NCBI GenBank assembly: GCA_027487435.1 | Contig: JAIYDP010000498.1 | Location: forward strand, 1 to 64,000 | Direction: 5' to 3' | DNA from: Verrucomicrobiaceae bacterium | GTDB taxonomy: Bacteria > Verrucomicrobiota > Verrucomicrobiia > Verrucomicrobiales > Akkermansiaceae | DNA: 64,000 nt | Shown here: piece after piece, positions 24,464 through 36,510 of the stretch | Numbering within the stretch: the stretch's first letter is position 1 | Layout of the letters: each line of letters starts with the position of its first letter | Position numbers and translations under genes: made by a program | The notes under the pieces: model-generated | The model's input: the letters and a program-made list of their open reading frames with translations, nothing else | Told to the model about the DNA's origin: nothing | Databases searched by the model: none

Positions 24464-25522
24464 CTAAGACACATCCATTCTGACACGCACAACGTCCGGC
24501 CGCATCAGCCGCATCTTCTTTGCTTCTGTAAAAGAAACGTCCATCTTCTTCGCATCTTCCAGGCGGCCTGCGTAGCGGAACTTCGCTGCCGCAGACTCAA
24601 AATGCCCCATTGCCTCTTCGAATCGCTCCCGGATGATGGCAATGTCACCGTTTTCAGCCTCTCGCTGTGCTTGTTCCAGCGCGTCGGCTCTTTGTTTTGA
24701 CTCCTCTTGTTGCAGAATGCCGGCAAGGGCAACGTGCCCTCCAGCGGCAGCAAGCATCGAAGGCACTCGCCCCATCTACATTTGTAAGCGGAAACACAAG
24801 AAGGAGCACCTTATCTTCAATGGGTGCTTCTGCATTATTCTTGAGGAGTAACTTGACAACCGCATCATGGCCATTCATAGCCGCAAGATGCAGGGCAGTA
24901 TGGCCTCCCTGTTCGAAATGAATGACACTGACACCGTGCTGAGCTTACATTGGATTTCTCATCAATTAGTGCCCCTCTCGCAAGGAGTGCTTGGACAACG
25001 GCATCGCGCCCATACATAGCCGCGTAGTGCAAAGGTGTATTCCCCCCCTTGTAATCAGCAAAGGCCCATCACGATGCGTGGTGAAGGCAGGAGACTATGA
25101 ACAGAAGGTCATACTGTTGTCTTGACGTCCCTCTCCGCTCCGACCTGAACGAGCGTTTCAACAACGGGCACACTGCCAGCTCGCGCAGCATCATGAAGTG
25201 GGGCCCAATTTTCCTACCGAGTCAATCGACACTCTGCAAACCAACGAAGTTCTTCGAGTTCACGTCGGCGCCGTGGTCGATCAGCATCTTCACAGCGTCT
25301 ACGAAGCCCCTACTGGCAGCCCAATGAAGGGGAGTCCATCCCATCTGAATTTCTTGTAAACTCGAGCTCGACTGAGTTACGTACCGTGTCCTTTTCGTTT
25401 ACATCAGACTTATTCTGGTCGAGGCTCGTCCCCAGCGCTTCAATCTGCGACGTCAGCGCTTGAAATGTAGGCCACGAAACCTCTCCTTCTCTGCAAAACT
25501 TGTGTGCGGAAGTGAAAACCAT
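24464..25522 (-). CDS. Ankyrin-repeat protein with C-terminal coiled coil
   Basis: The protein begins MVFTSAHKFCREGEVSWPTFQAL and, after a 40-nt intron, runs into at least five ankyrin repeats spread over short exons: GWTPLHWAASRGFVDAVKML, NWAPLHDAARAGSVPVVETL, NTPLHYAAMYGRDAVVQALL, HTALHLAAMNGHDAVVKLLL, and a degenerate GRVPSMLAAAGGHVALAGIL. The tail is a charged helix (ESKQRADALEQAQREAENGD) followed by a basic end that closes MRPDVVRVRMDVS. Ankyrin repeats bind other proteins; nothing here identifies the partner. Confidence 0.8.
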
Positions 25523-25637
25523 TTCAGTTTACTCTAACTGACTGATGGGTCGTTAATTTTTTGATGTCTGTCACGTTATCAAATCTTCGGCTGGTGATTC
25601 ATCTTGATACAAGTTCATTTTTTCACAGTCCGTGAGG

Positions 25638-27685
25638 CTACCCCATGCCCTTTTCGAGTCCTCCGCACTTCTCGCAAGTTCGCTTCAACGAGCCACGTCC
25701 GATTCTTTCGTCCAGCCGCCGGAACCTCTGCTCCTTGCAGCGTTGCTCTACCTCCTTCAGCGCAGCCACATGCTTGGCCTTTCGCTGCCGATACTCTTCT
25801 TCGACCGCAAATATTCGCGCAGCTGTTTCTCGCTCTATCTGCTCCAGTTCCATATCTCTTTTCTTGTCGACAACCGAGAATTTGTGCTTCAGCGCTTCGT
25901 TTTCCGCTTGAACAACTAGGAGTTCTTTCTCGACTTCGGAATGTTTGCTGCGCAGCGAAGAGAGGTTTGCTGAAAGAAGCGTGTGGTCGAGCTGCAGCGA
26001 GCCGAATTCTGCAACTGCTCTCTTCGCTCCTCGGATTTTTTCGTTGTTTTCCAGCACAACCCCTTTAAGTGTTTCGCACTCCATCCCTTTGGCGGCCAGC
26101 TCCTCCCTTAGTCGAGTAATTTCTTCCCCTGCGTGTCTCAAATCAAGCTCAAATTGTTTCCTCGCTTGCGCTGCATGCGACTGAAACTCCTGCGTAGCAG
26201 AACGTGCGTCGTGGAGTTGTCGCCTGAGATCAATGCAGGCCTCAACTTCCTTGCAAACTTGTTGATTCTTTTGCTCAACTTCAAATTCCAGTTTTTCTAT
26301 TCTTTCTTCGAGCTCTTCAATCGCCTTAAGGGCCGCTTGATCCTTCGGCTTCTCCAGCGCACGATATTTCCCATACTCCTGCCTGCATCGGGCGAAATCA
26401 GTGGCCACTTCCTCTAGTAATTTCTTTGCTGTCGCTGTCTCAAGTTGAAAAACCCTCACTTTTTCGTTCGCCGAAACTAGCTCCGATCGAAGAGATTCAA
26501 TGGTCTTTTCCAGTTCCAACGATTTCACATAACACTCAAGCCGTCCAGCGTTGGCTTTCCCCACCTGTTCCTGCAGCTCAGCACGCTCATCTTTGTCCAG
26601 GAGTGGCGGAACAAATAGCATTTCCTTCCGGATCGAGTCCAATTCGGTCTGCAGCAGGCGAACCTCCATTCGCAGTTTCTCCCTCTCTCGCTCTGGTGAG
26701 TGCTCGACCGTTGCGTTTGTTGATTGGTAGGAATTTGATTCTAATAAAGATTGCTCTGCATGCTGTTGACGCGGGGACGTTGACGGGATAGGAGCATCCG
26801 AAACAGTTGCCCGTTGTTGGACTTTCCTCTGCCGAGGTTGCTTCCTCGACTTTGCCGCACAAAATTCTCCAACGACAGCCTTGGGCACTCTGGGCATGAG
26901 AATCAAAGCGAAAGTATCAATCAACATCTTTTTTTGCTCTTCTTGAGACACCAGGTTGCTTGCATCCACTTTCACTTGAATTGATTTTGCTTGGACTGGT
27001 AGAATATGTCGATCTGGCAATATTGTAACACCCTCTATGCAGTAAGAATACCGGCATATTGAGAAAGCACGATCAGGACACAAAAAAATGGCCTTGCGAA
27101 GAAGAAACGACGGCTTAAACGCAACAGATTCTGTGCGACAGTACTCGGAACCATGAAATACTTCAGTGAACGAGTTGAGGTCAACAAGAATGTCCACCCA
27201 CTGTATCGTTACACAAAATAAAATAAAAAGGAACATTATTTCGTGGAAATAGGGATCTCCGCATCGGCAGTTGCGTCAACTGAGGGAGGTCTCGAAGAAC
27301 TTTGTTCTGAGCGGACGAGAAATAGAATGTTCGAGCCATTGCTTTAGAATCAACACACCTGGTTGTCAGATCGCCGCTTCTGAAGCTGAAAAATACCTGA
27401 CCTCGAATCCAAAATTTGACGAGTCAAATGCGTAAAGTTGCAGCCAGAGAATCGGAAGGTCACAAGATACTTGAAACTGTGAGCAAAAGCGCAGCGAAAA
27501 AGTACGGTACATTTTTCCAGTCTGCAGGCTTTGTCTATGATCAGGTCGCAAATTCGCTTGCTTGCATCATACTCCACAGCCATCGGTTTCCCATCCGCTG
27601 TCTGTACACCAGCGACTGAGGACGGAGAGTGCGCGTCGACGGCGACGGCGGTGGACCCCTTGTCTTGAACAACCAAATTCCTCAT
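25638..27685 (-). CDS. Long coiled-coil protein with N-terminal globular region
   Basis: I do not recognise the family. The N-terminal exon (27.4-27.7 kb) starts MRNLVVQDKGSTAVAVDAHS and includes KRICDLIIDKACRLEK. Splicing then gives LSCDLPILWLQLYAFDSSNFGFE. A second globular block near 27.0-27.2 kb (WVDILVDLNSFTEVF, SIQVKVDASNLVSQEEQKKM) is followed by a basic, serine-rich linker. About 300 residues of continuous coiled coil come next, uninterrupted by introns, ending in CEKCGGLEKGMG with a CxxC pair. The arrangement resembles centrosomal or ciliary scaffold proteins with an N-terminal C2-like fold, but that is only an impression from layout. Confidence 0.7.
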
Positions 27686-27899
27686 GGTTTGATTCGAACA
27701 GTTAAAGAAGATCCTTTTTTACCGCGACGTTCTCCCTCTTGGTTGCTTCATGTTCAGGAGCCAGTAAAAGTGTAAGAACGAATAGAAGTTGACTAAAGTT
27801 CCTTCAGATAAGGCAACTTCAACCAAGGTCGCTGTGTATTTCAGACTAACTTGTTTTGTTTGTATGTTGGTGAAGTGAATTGAGACTGCTGAGCTAACC

Positions 27900-29018
27900 T
27901 GTCAGTCCTCAAGTGCGACTCATCCGAAGGAGCCATATGTACGTTTTCCTCTGACCTGTCACTGCTAAACGTGTTTAGGTTGTTGTCATTGGAGGACTCA
28001 TAAGAGATATTTTGTTCAAACCGAGCGAGCCGCTCCTCCCTGCGACATCCAACCACGGCGACATAAAGAAGAGTGCTGGAGGTGTTGGTCGAAACATTGC
28101 AGTTGCTGCATCAAGACTAGGCGCGAAGATTTTCTTCGTGACTGCAGTTGGTGACGACTCAGATGGGAAAGACTTGAAAGAAGAACTTCGTCACGAAGGA
28201 ATTGTACTCTTTCTGAAATCAGTCTGACAAGATAGAATTCGAAGTACGTTTTTCGTGTGAAACACAGAGCAACACCAGCATACATTGCCGTCCATCGTCC
28301 AGATGCGGATCTAGCGTTCGGTCTTTGCGACGTCTCTACTCTCGATGCGATTGATCCAAATGTTATTCGCTCGATTCATGCATTGCTCTCCTCTTGTTCT
28401 CTTCTAGTTCTCGACGCGAATCTCTCGAAGGAAACGATCCGAGCGGCGGTGGACGAGGCTCACAGAGCAAGCACTCCGATCATATTTGAGTGTGTGTCCG
28501 TTGTCAAGTCACGCAAAATTGTTGATGCAGGGTGTCTCTCCAACGTCAAGTATCTCACTGGAAATGAATTTGAGATAGACGAAATATTCAGGCGCCTGAA
28601 AGAAGCAGAGAAGTTAGACGATTCCAAAGAGCCCACAGGTGCACAGCTTGTTCGTTGTGGGGTCGAGTTTGTGATCGAATCTCGGGGGTCGAAAGGTGTT
28701 TGCATATTCCGGAGAGATGACAGCGGCGCCATAATATCTGATTTCTTGTCGTCGATTCCTGTCAAACTCATTGCAAACACAAACGGCGCAGGTTTCTGGT
28801 GAGATCCTCTAAATAACACATCAGGCGATTCTTTGGTAGGGGGCCTTGTTGCTGGCTTGATGTCCGGCCTAGATGTCGTGCGATCTGTGCGTGCTGGGAT
28901 GGTCTGAGAAACATTGGTTGTCTGATTGAGGTAGGAGGCTGCGTTCCTTACTCTCCAGAGTGAGCACAGCGTAAGCCCGAAACTTGGTCGACAGATCCTA
29001 TTTCGTGCTGCTCTGTAA
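27900..29018 (+). CDS. PUKI: Pseudouridine kinase (PfkB family)
   Basis: A PfkB/ribokinase-fold enzyme that phosphorylates pseudouridine, the first step of pseudouridine breakdown. Visible blocks are VVVIGGLIRDILFKPSEP, SAGGVGRNIAVAASRLG, FFVTAVGDDSDGKDL, LLVLDANLSKETI and the catalytic anion-hole motif NTNGAGDSLVGGLVAGL. An intron splits that motif between A and G. The GGVGRNIA and KPSEP wording is that of the pseudouridine-kinase branch, not sugar kinases. The last intron joins VRAGM to EAAFLTLQSEHSVSPKL, and the stop TAA is at 29016. The first exon is not certain; the coordinate is approximate. The partner glycosidase lies 3.7 kb away on the opposite strand. Confidence 0.85.
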
Positions 29019-29126
29019 CTTAAAAATAATATACATGCCGACAATAGCTGTCTCAATAAGACAGGATTCCAATCGTATCCATCTAGTCTTCATGGCAACG
29101 TTGCAAACTCTCGTTGTACTTAAATA

Positions 29127-29402
29127 TCAACTCGCTGCAGAATTAGATACGCAAGAGAGGTTCTGGTACTCTAAATGCTTGATCTTCATCTGCTCTTCTT
29201 CAATCAATTTTCTTTGCTCAGACTCGCTGAGAGTGCTCTCGTCGAGACGCTTGATTAAAGCTGCACATCGATCAAAGCGCGACTTCAGCTCTTTCGTCTT
29301 CGAAACAACCTCGGACTCGTGCGCTCCAGAGTGAATCAACTTAAGAATTTCGGCAACGATGGGCACGATTCGAAGTTCTCCAAGATTAAACTCATCATCC
29401 AT
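29127..29402 (-). CDS. Small helical protein, MED9-like
   Basis: A 91-residue frame without introns starts MDDEFNLGELRIVPIVAEIL and continues through two predicted helices (VVSKTKELKSRFDRC, IKRLDESTLSESEQRKLIEE). It ends KHLEYQNLSCVSNSAAS. A short N-terminal hydrophobic helix followed by a coiled coil with an S.SEQ turn is the layout of Mediator subunit 9. The match is by pattern only, because MED9 is poorly conserved. An alternative is any small coiled-coil subunit. Confidence 0.4.
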   Translation of the reverse strand: MDDEFNLGELRIVPIVAEILKLIHSGAHESEVVSKTKELKSRFDRCAALIKRLDESTLSESEQRKLIEEEQMKIKHLEYQNLSCVSNSAAS

Positions 29403-29539
29403 TCTAAAGAAGCAATCTAAAAAAGAATTTGAGTCACAGCATCTGCTGAGAAGTTTTGTGACCCAACCGCTCAATAATTTACAGAATATCTTCACCACAT
29501 ACTTACAAAATGGAACAAGATGCAGACCTCACTGCGAGA

Positions 29540-30358
29540 TTAGAAGTGGTAAAAAAAAAATGGTAGACTGTCTGCGGACTCTGGCAGAGTCTCAACTCTC
29601 CTTATTGGTTGGGATTGATGCTGGACTCGATCTCTATCACGACGCTCCCTCTCCCTGTCTTGCTCTCGTTCTGTTCTAGGAATCTGTGGCACAGAGTTGG
29701 AGATGACAGTCTGTGGTGGTCGAGGAGGTAACTGATTTGCTTGTTGCATTTGCTGCTGCTGATGCTCCATCAAAGACTGCTCCAGCAATATCCTTGGGGT
29801 GTGTCCTTCCTCGGTAAGATCAGGAATGCAGATTCACAACCAAATTTCATGTGAGCTGGCGAACAAGGAGGAGTCATTCCTGTTTCATTGAAAGGATCTC
29901 TGTGGAATTTGCGGCGACAAAGAGGGCACGATGCGTCTTTCTGTGAACGAAAAGCCTTCTTGATACAGTTGTAGTGAAAGTAGTGAGAGCACCTTGCAAC
30001 AAAAATGGACGCTTCCCCAGCAGCAATAGGGTCGAGGCAAATGCAACACACTTGCAAATGAGACTCTGAAGAGATTCGCCTACTATTGACCCCATCTGCC
30101 GCTCGTTCTTGAAATGTGAGGACACGAGCAAGCTCAGCTGACACGTGAGAACGGTTTAGGCATGAAAACATTTCCGAGAATGGAGCTCCTGCATGACTTG
30201 ATTGAGCTCCTCTAAAATTTTAGTTGAGCGAAAGAGCACAGCACTATACCGGTTTTTTGCTGGAGAAGAAGCTCTTTTTGCCGAGTAGCTTGAGACATCG
30301 GCGTTGCTGTAGGTGTAACCTGAATAGCCGCATCTCTAATCGGTTCTGCATCCTCCAT
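29540..30358 (-). CDS. RING-H2 finger protein with Q-rich and RE-rich tail
   Basis: The protein starts MEDAEPIRDAAIQVTPTATP, followed by a Q/K helix. After an intron the RING-H2 domain appears: CCICLDPIAAGEASIFVARC, SHYFHYNCIKKAF, then CPLCRRKF, giving the full C-C-C-H-H-C-C-C set of zinc ligands. Removing a 35-nt intron joins MKFG to HTPRILLEQSLMEHQQ, and the rest is low-complexity Q, P, then RERERRDRD. It is probably an E3 ubiquitin ligase; the substrate is unknown. The start is 59 bp from the divergent TTC4 gene. The last codons (SLPFFFYHF) overlap a T-run, so the true end may differ slightly. Confidence 0.8.
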
Positions 30359-30417
30359 GCCTTCAAAAATCAATTCGTTGAGTAAAAAATGAACTCCAAA
30401 TTTATTTGTTTGTACCG

Positions 30418-31668
30418 ATGTCGGACGATGAGATTGACAACATCCCGCTGTTCATGAACGTGGTAGCTCGTAGTCGTGTGTTGACGTCAAAAGACCCTGC
30501 CGGAAAATCCAGAGGAAAATGCTGCCCTCTCAGCCCTGATGCACCTTGATGATGTTGAACGGAATTTTGCGTTGCTCATGCTCAGGAAGATGAAGAGCAA
30601 TCGTCTCAATACTACCGACAGAGAGGAAATGAATATTTTAAAGTGCTTTCGTTTCTTTTTGCCTTACTTGAAAGAGAGGTCCAATTTGGTACGACAATGC
30701 TCTTGCTTTCTACAAGAAAGCAATAGAGGCAAGTGGATCTGTAGAAGATGTCGTAGCTTGTCTTGCAAACCGCGCTGCAATCAATTTGTCAAAAGGTCCC
30801 ACTCGTGTCCTGAATGCTGATGATGAAGGGAATCACGGAAGAGTCATTGAAGATTGCAAGAGGGCCTTGAAATTGTGCCCTGGTCATGTCAAATGCATAT
30901 ACAGAGCTGCCAAGTCGTGTCTTGATCTTCACCGATACGACGATGGTCTCCGGGTGTTGAGTTTGCTCAAGGTGAAGTCTTTCTGTGAGGTCCAACTCTG
31001 TAAGGAGCCACCTTTGGAGAAAGAGGTGATCGATCTCAGGATCAAGCTTCAAAAGAGATTTGATGCGGAAAATGCCAAAGTCGCTGAAGAAAAAGAACTA
31101 GCATTGCAGCAGAAGACACAGTCGACATTGATGCAAGATCTCCTTCAGCAGAGGTCGATCACATGGGGTGCAAATCACTTCGAAGAAGTTATGAAGGTCA
31201 CTAACGCAATATTTTCCTAATATCCAGCGAGAGAATTTAGAACTGTACGTCGACGATAGCAATGTCCTTCATGTTCCGTTGATTTTGTTGTACGACGAGT
31301 ATGGGCAAACCGTCTCTTTTTTGATGGTCTTCCTTAATCATCCAGGACATATTAAGAGATTGTATGGAATCGGATTCGGTCATATCGGTGTTGAAACAGG
31401 TTTTTGCAGAAGGACAGAGCGCGCCATGGGACGTTGATCACAAATACAAGTTGAGCTCCATCGAGCTCTATTTCATTGGAACTGATGAGGTGGGGTTGTT
31501 TGTTTTCGTTTGTCACCCCTCAAGGAATATCATCGCGTTTCGATTATGGAATCTCTTGGCAAAATGATGCGGAGTTCGAAATATATACTTCATGGCTTAG
31601 TGTCGCTCCATGTCGTTGTGAAAGGTTCTTCATTTCGAGAGCATTTTCTCTCCAATAAACCAAGATGA
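30418..31668 (+). CDS. TTC4: TTC4/CNS1-type Hsp90 co-chaperone (TPR protein)
   Basis: The start MSDDEIDNIPLFM and, after a short intron, TLPENPEENAALSALMHL match the N-terminal region of TTC4. TPR helices follow (ALAFYKKAIEASGS, VACLANRAAINL, VIEDCKRALKLCPGHVKCIY, RAAKSCLDLHRYDD). The family-specific C-terminal domain is visible: LYVDDSNVLHVPLILLYDEYGQ, SAPWDVDHKYKLSSIELYF. After an intron, EYHRVSIMESLGKMM, LVSLHVVVKGSSFREHFL lead to the stop TGA at 31666. TTC4/Cns1 is a cytosolic Hsp90/Hsp70 co-chaperone that is essential in yeast. The gene ends 27 bp before SURF1 on the same strand. Confidence 0.9.
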
Positions 31669-31695
31669 AATATTGTTCAGTTTACAGGTGTTCAC

Positions 31696-32666
31696 ATGTC
31701 AAGGCGATTCTTTGCCTACGCGTTGTTCGGAGTTCCAATCGCAACCACCTGCTCTCTGGGAATCTGGCAGCTCAGCCGACTGCAGTGGAAGCAGTCTCTT
31801 ATCGACCAACGACTCAAGACACTTGAAGAGGCTCCCATTCCATTTTCACATGACTTGTTCGCCAAACTGTTCGTTATAATTTCACAATCCGAGGTCTTTG
31901 CGCGAGGAAGGGTTCTACAAGAGATACCTGTTGACTGGCCATTTCATTCATGATAAAGAGTTTTTCGTGGGTCCCCGGCCCGCCCCGGTACGAGGACGTT
32001 TGCCTCGAGCTGACGTGTCAGAGACACATCAGTTTGCCAAAGTCAGAATCGAATTCCGGATACTTCATTGTGACTCCGTTTACTACTGTCGAAGGGTTGC
32101 TAACGTTGTGTTGTAATAACCCGACGCAGAAAAATCGTGCTTGTCAGCAGAGGATGGATTCCGTCGCGGTTACAAGAGAGGAGTTTGAGATCGAATTCTA
32201 ATGTTTCTATCTGAAAGATGTCTGACCCATGTAGGATGAAGGCCTCACATCTCTTGTTGCTGTTGCAAGACCGGATGAAGATGTCTGTGTTGTTGAAAGT
32301 CCCTGAGGCCTCCAGACGCACACAGTCATGCCTCCAAACGAGCCTTTGCGCCAACAATGGTTTTCCATCAAAAGGGACGAGATGGCGAGGCATCTGGGCG
32401 TCAACCACATCATTCCTCTTGTTGAAATAGTTCAGGGTTGGTATGCAAGCAGTCTTTTGTGATGGAGCAGAACCATCAGCGTTTCTTTCATATCCTGCAG
32501 CGAAAACAAGGGAGTCTCTGACGTCATTTTCGATTTCCCCGACGACCCATGTCATTTATGCATCAACTTGGTTTGCAAGAGGACCAAGCCATTATGATTT
32601 CGCAGGTTTGCATTGTGCGGTGCTCTCGTTGCACTTACTCGATACCGACTCAAGCGTGTACTATGA
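31696..32666 (+). CDS. SURF1: SURF1, cytochrome c oxidase assembly factor
   Basis: This inner-mitochondrial-membrane protein helps insert haem a into cytochrome c oxidase. The N-terminus has a membrane helix and the family motif LGIWQLSRLQWKQSLIDQRL. Later exons show LLTGHFIHDKEFFVGPRP, SNSGYFIVTPFTTVEG, IVLVSRGWIPSRL and NEPLRQQWFSIKRDEMARHL, all expected SURF1 landmarks. The last intron (GTTTGCAAGAGG...TTTCGCAG) restores THVIYASTWFALCGALVAL, the conserved second membrane segment, and gives the stop at 32664. It stops 7 bp from the stop of the convergent pseudouridine glycosidase. Its presence implies a standard respiratory chain. Confidence 0.9.
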
Positions 32667-32673
32667 AGATCTC

Positions 32674-33880
32674 TCACAGCGATGCCAACGCCTTGGCAAT
32701 TTTCGCCCCAGCTAGCGCATTGTTCTTGACAAGGGCAATGTCTACCTCGTTTGAATTTTGCATGAACTAAATGATTACTTGACTTCAAGGACTCTCCTTT
32801 CGTAAGCTCTGAGACCCTCTTCAACAAAAAAGGAGTAATTCTGGGACCATGGATGTTCTGCTCACTGCGACGTCAAACGAAAAGAAGACAATCAACTCTG
32901 CTTCACGAAGTGCGCACTGAATAGCATTCTCGGTTTCTGAGAAATTCGCCTCGTCCTGCATCTGTCAAACAAACGTGGATTGGGCCAACGGCCAAAGGAA
33001 TGGGAACTGTGATCAACTGTCCTGACGTCATCCCAATGCTGTGGCTTGCATGAACGACACGAGCTAACTCAGAGAAGTCGTCAATACGAAATGGCGCATT
33101 TACTCCAGAGTGCCTTTGGAGTCAAATTGAACAACTTGGAAAACCTCGTGTAGAACGCTGGGACTTCATCAGTGCCCATAGCAATGACCGGGACTCCCTG
33201 CGTTTCCTGAACAAATTCAACTTCATGTAAACGGACAAACCAGGTACTCCATTGTCCTGGGTATGTCGAGAATCGCCTTCACACCAGCGCACACGACAGC
33301 GACAGGAGTGCGCCCAAGCTCTGTTAGGTCTGCAGACACATCCATGCCTTCTGTTTCAGATGCAAACTCTTAGCGCATACTAATTTCTCCACCTCGATGA
33401 ACACCACCAATTCCTCCGGTTACAAACACTTTTATGCCAGCCTGCCTCTTCACCATTGGCCAAGAACGCAAACCTTATGGGCCAAGAACATGGTGCCGGA
33501 TACAGTAGTTGCGCCCATTGCTTTAGAGGCCATCTGCGATTAGGGACAACGACTATCAATCAAACCACAAAAGCAATGTCCCTGCGGGACGTTTTCCTAC
33601 ACGACGTTCCAGCTCGTCCAAGACTATCAAGAACATCGTCTTCAAGGCCTGGCGAGTATTAAATAGGTATAGGATGCCACCCACCAATGTGCGGAACACC
33701 TTCAATGATCGCAATAGTAGCTGGAGTAGCGCCAGCCTCACGTATGATTGCTTCTACTTCTCTTGCAGTCTTCACGTTGTCCGGATATGGCATCCCATGG
33801 GAGATGATGGTGCTCTCTAGAGCTACGACCGGCGCGTTCGCAGCTAAGGCCTTCGCTACGTCAGATGCAATCCGAATCAT
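32674..33880 (-). CDS. PUMY: Pseudouridine-5'-phosphate glycosidase
   Basis: This enzyme splits pseudouridine 5'-phosphate into uracil and ribose 5-phosphate, the second step of pseudouridine catabolism. Conserved blocks in order are [105 protein letters not shown] and, after an intron, [19 protein letters not shown]. The stop is at 32674. The chosen start ([12 protein letters not shown]) is the first ATG followed by uninterrupted family homology. Upstream ATGs at 33919 or 33944 would add an N-terminal extension, possibly a targeting peptide. In fungi and animals this domain is commonly fused to the kinase; here the two are separate genes. Confidence 0.88.
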
Positions 33881-33944
33881 TCCTAAATAATATTCTTTAA
33901 ATTCAGATTTAACACGCATTCGAAAACAGACGCAAACGCCGCAT

Positions 33945-35317
<1,373 letters not shown>

Positions 35318-35325
35318 ACAGCAAT

Positions 35326-36486
35326 TTACAATTCGTTGTGACTGGCCCGTGTTTTGAAGTCATCATGGTACCAGTCGCACAATCTACAAAGGTTCCAGCG
35401 GTATGATGTCTCTCCAGTGATCAAGCCGTCAAATGCGTCCTTTTTTCCCTTCCAATTGAGTAGCTGAGAATACTGGATAGGATCCTTTGCAACAGCAACA
35501 AGGTGGCCAGCTAGTTCTTCCGGACTGTCAAAATAGGATGCATCAACAACGCCCCCACTCGGAAAGTAGTCCCTCCAATTAGGAGCACCCAAGTACACTG
35601 GCACCACTCCGATTTCCAAAGCGTCGTACACCTTCTCAGTCACCCAGTCATATTCGACGGAGTTTTCAAAAGCAAGAACGAAGAAATAGTCTTTCATGAT
35701 TTCGTTTTTCACCTGAATTCTTTTTCGAGGATCTCTGTTCAGTTCTTGCAACGTTGCCGGGATCTCTTTGTTGTTGTTGCAGCTTCCGAAAGAATCGATT
35801 TGCATCACGCTCATCATTCGAGACATCCATATATTTCGGGTATCCCCGTGGCAATTAGAGATGAACGCACACGCTAACTTCGTTGGAAACCGCTCCCGGT
35901 GCGGACGTAACAACATTTCCATGAGATTATGCGGCACAAAGGTAGAATGCATATCGAAGTAAGCTCTTGAATATCCTAAAGTCAGATCGAAACCAAATGT
36001 TGGAAATTCTTCTCGAAGATTGGAAATGTAAGGATAGTAATGGCTGCTTTCTGAACAGAGCGAGACAATTGCTTGGCCTTCACGACGGTGTCGCGGCTGT
36101 GATTTCCTTACAAACTTGGCGTTAATGGCAAACACTAAGATATCAGACTGCGACGCGAGATGCGGTTCTCGAGAAAAAAAAACGAGAGATCCACTAGGGC
36201 ATCGCTCCCACCGAGGACATCTCTGACAAGATCCAGTTTCGCACATACTACATGTTCCATCATCTTCAGTCCCATCGCTCATCACTGTCCACTCTGCAAT
36301 AGAACAAGCCCGGCCGTCAACAACGGGCTCAATCCCTCGCGAGCAATTTTGAACTGAATTATACGAGACCAGGCCTTCATTGCACGTTGTATCCAAGCTA
36401 TCAGTGAAACCAGCCCCAATCTCAGGTAGCTCCGCTTGAATCGTTGTAAAAATGAGAAGTACAAAGTTGACTACATTCCACAACAT
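35326..36486 (-). CDS. GT10-family alpha-1,3-fucosyltransferase-like enzyme
   Basis: A 386-residue protein in a single exon, which is rare in this window. The N-terminal hydrophobic segment (MLWNVVNFVLLIFTTIQA) is a signal peptide or anchor. A cysteine-rich stretch (GTCSMCETGSCQRCPRWERC) follows. The GT10 core is clear: FGFDLTLGYSRAYFDMHST, CAFISNCHGDTR, IDSFGSCNNNKE, FVLAFENSVEYDWVTEKVYD and VPVYLGAPNWRDYFPSGGVV. FENS...D..TEK is the GDP-fucose-binding signature. It is expected in the Golgi lumen, adding fucose to N-glycans or related acceptors. Absence of introns may reflect retroposition or late acquisition. It starts 24 bp from the stop of the cyclase-like gene. Confidence 0.88.
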   Translation of the reverse strand: MLWNVVNFVLLIFTTIQAELPEIGAGFTDSLDTTCNEGLVSYNSVQNCSRGIEPVVDGRACSIAEWTVMSDGTEDDGTCSMCETGSCQRCPRWERCPSGSLVFFSREPHLASQSDILVFAINAKFVRKSQPRHRREGQAIVSLCSESSHYYPYISNLREEFPTFGFDLTLGYSRAYFDMHSTFVPHNLMEMLLRPHRERFPTKLACAFISNCHGDTRNIWMSRMMSVMQIDSFGSCNNNKEIPATLQELNRDPRKRIQVKNEIMKDYFFVLAFENSVEYDWVTEKVYDALEIGVVPVYLGAPNWRDYFPSGGVVDASYFDSPEELAGHLVAVAKDPIQYSQLLNWKGKKDAFDGLITGETSYRWNLCRLCDWYHDDFKTRASHNEL

Positions 36487-36510
36487 AACAAGTAACTCAT
36501 ATTCCTACAT

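Noticed and set aside
32100-32555. Minus-strand frame of 151 codons inside SURF1
   Set aside because: SURF1 landmarks on the plus strand cover the same bases; the antisense frame has no motif.
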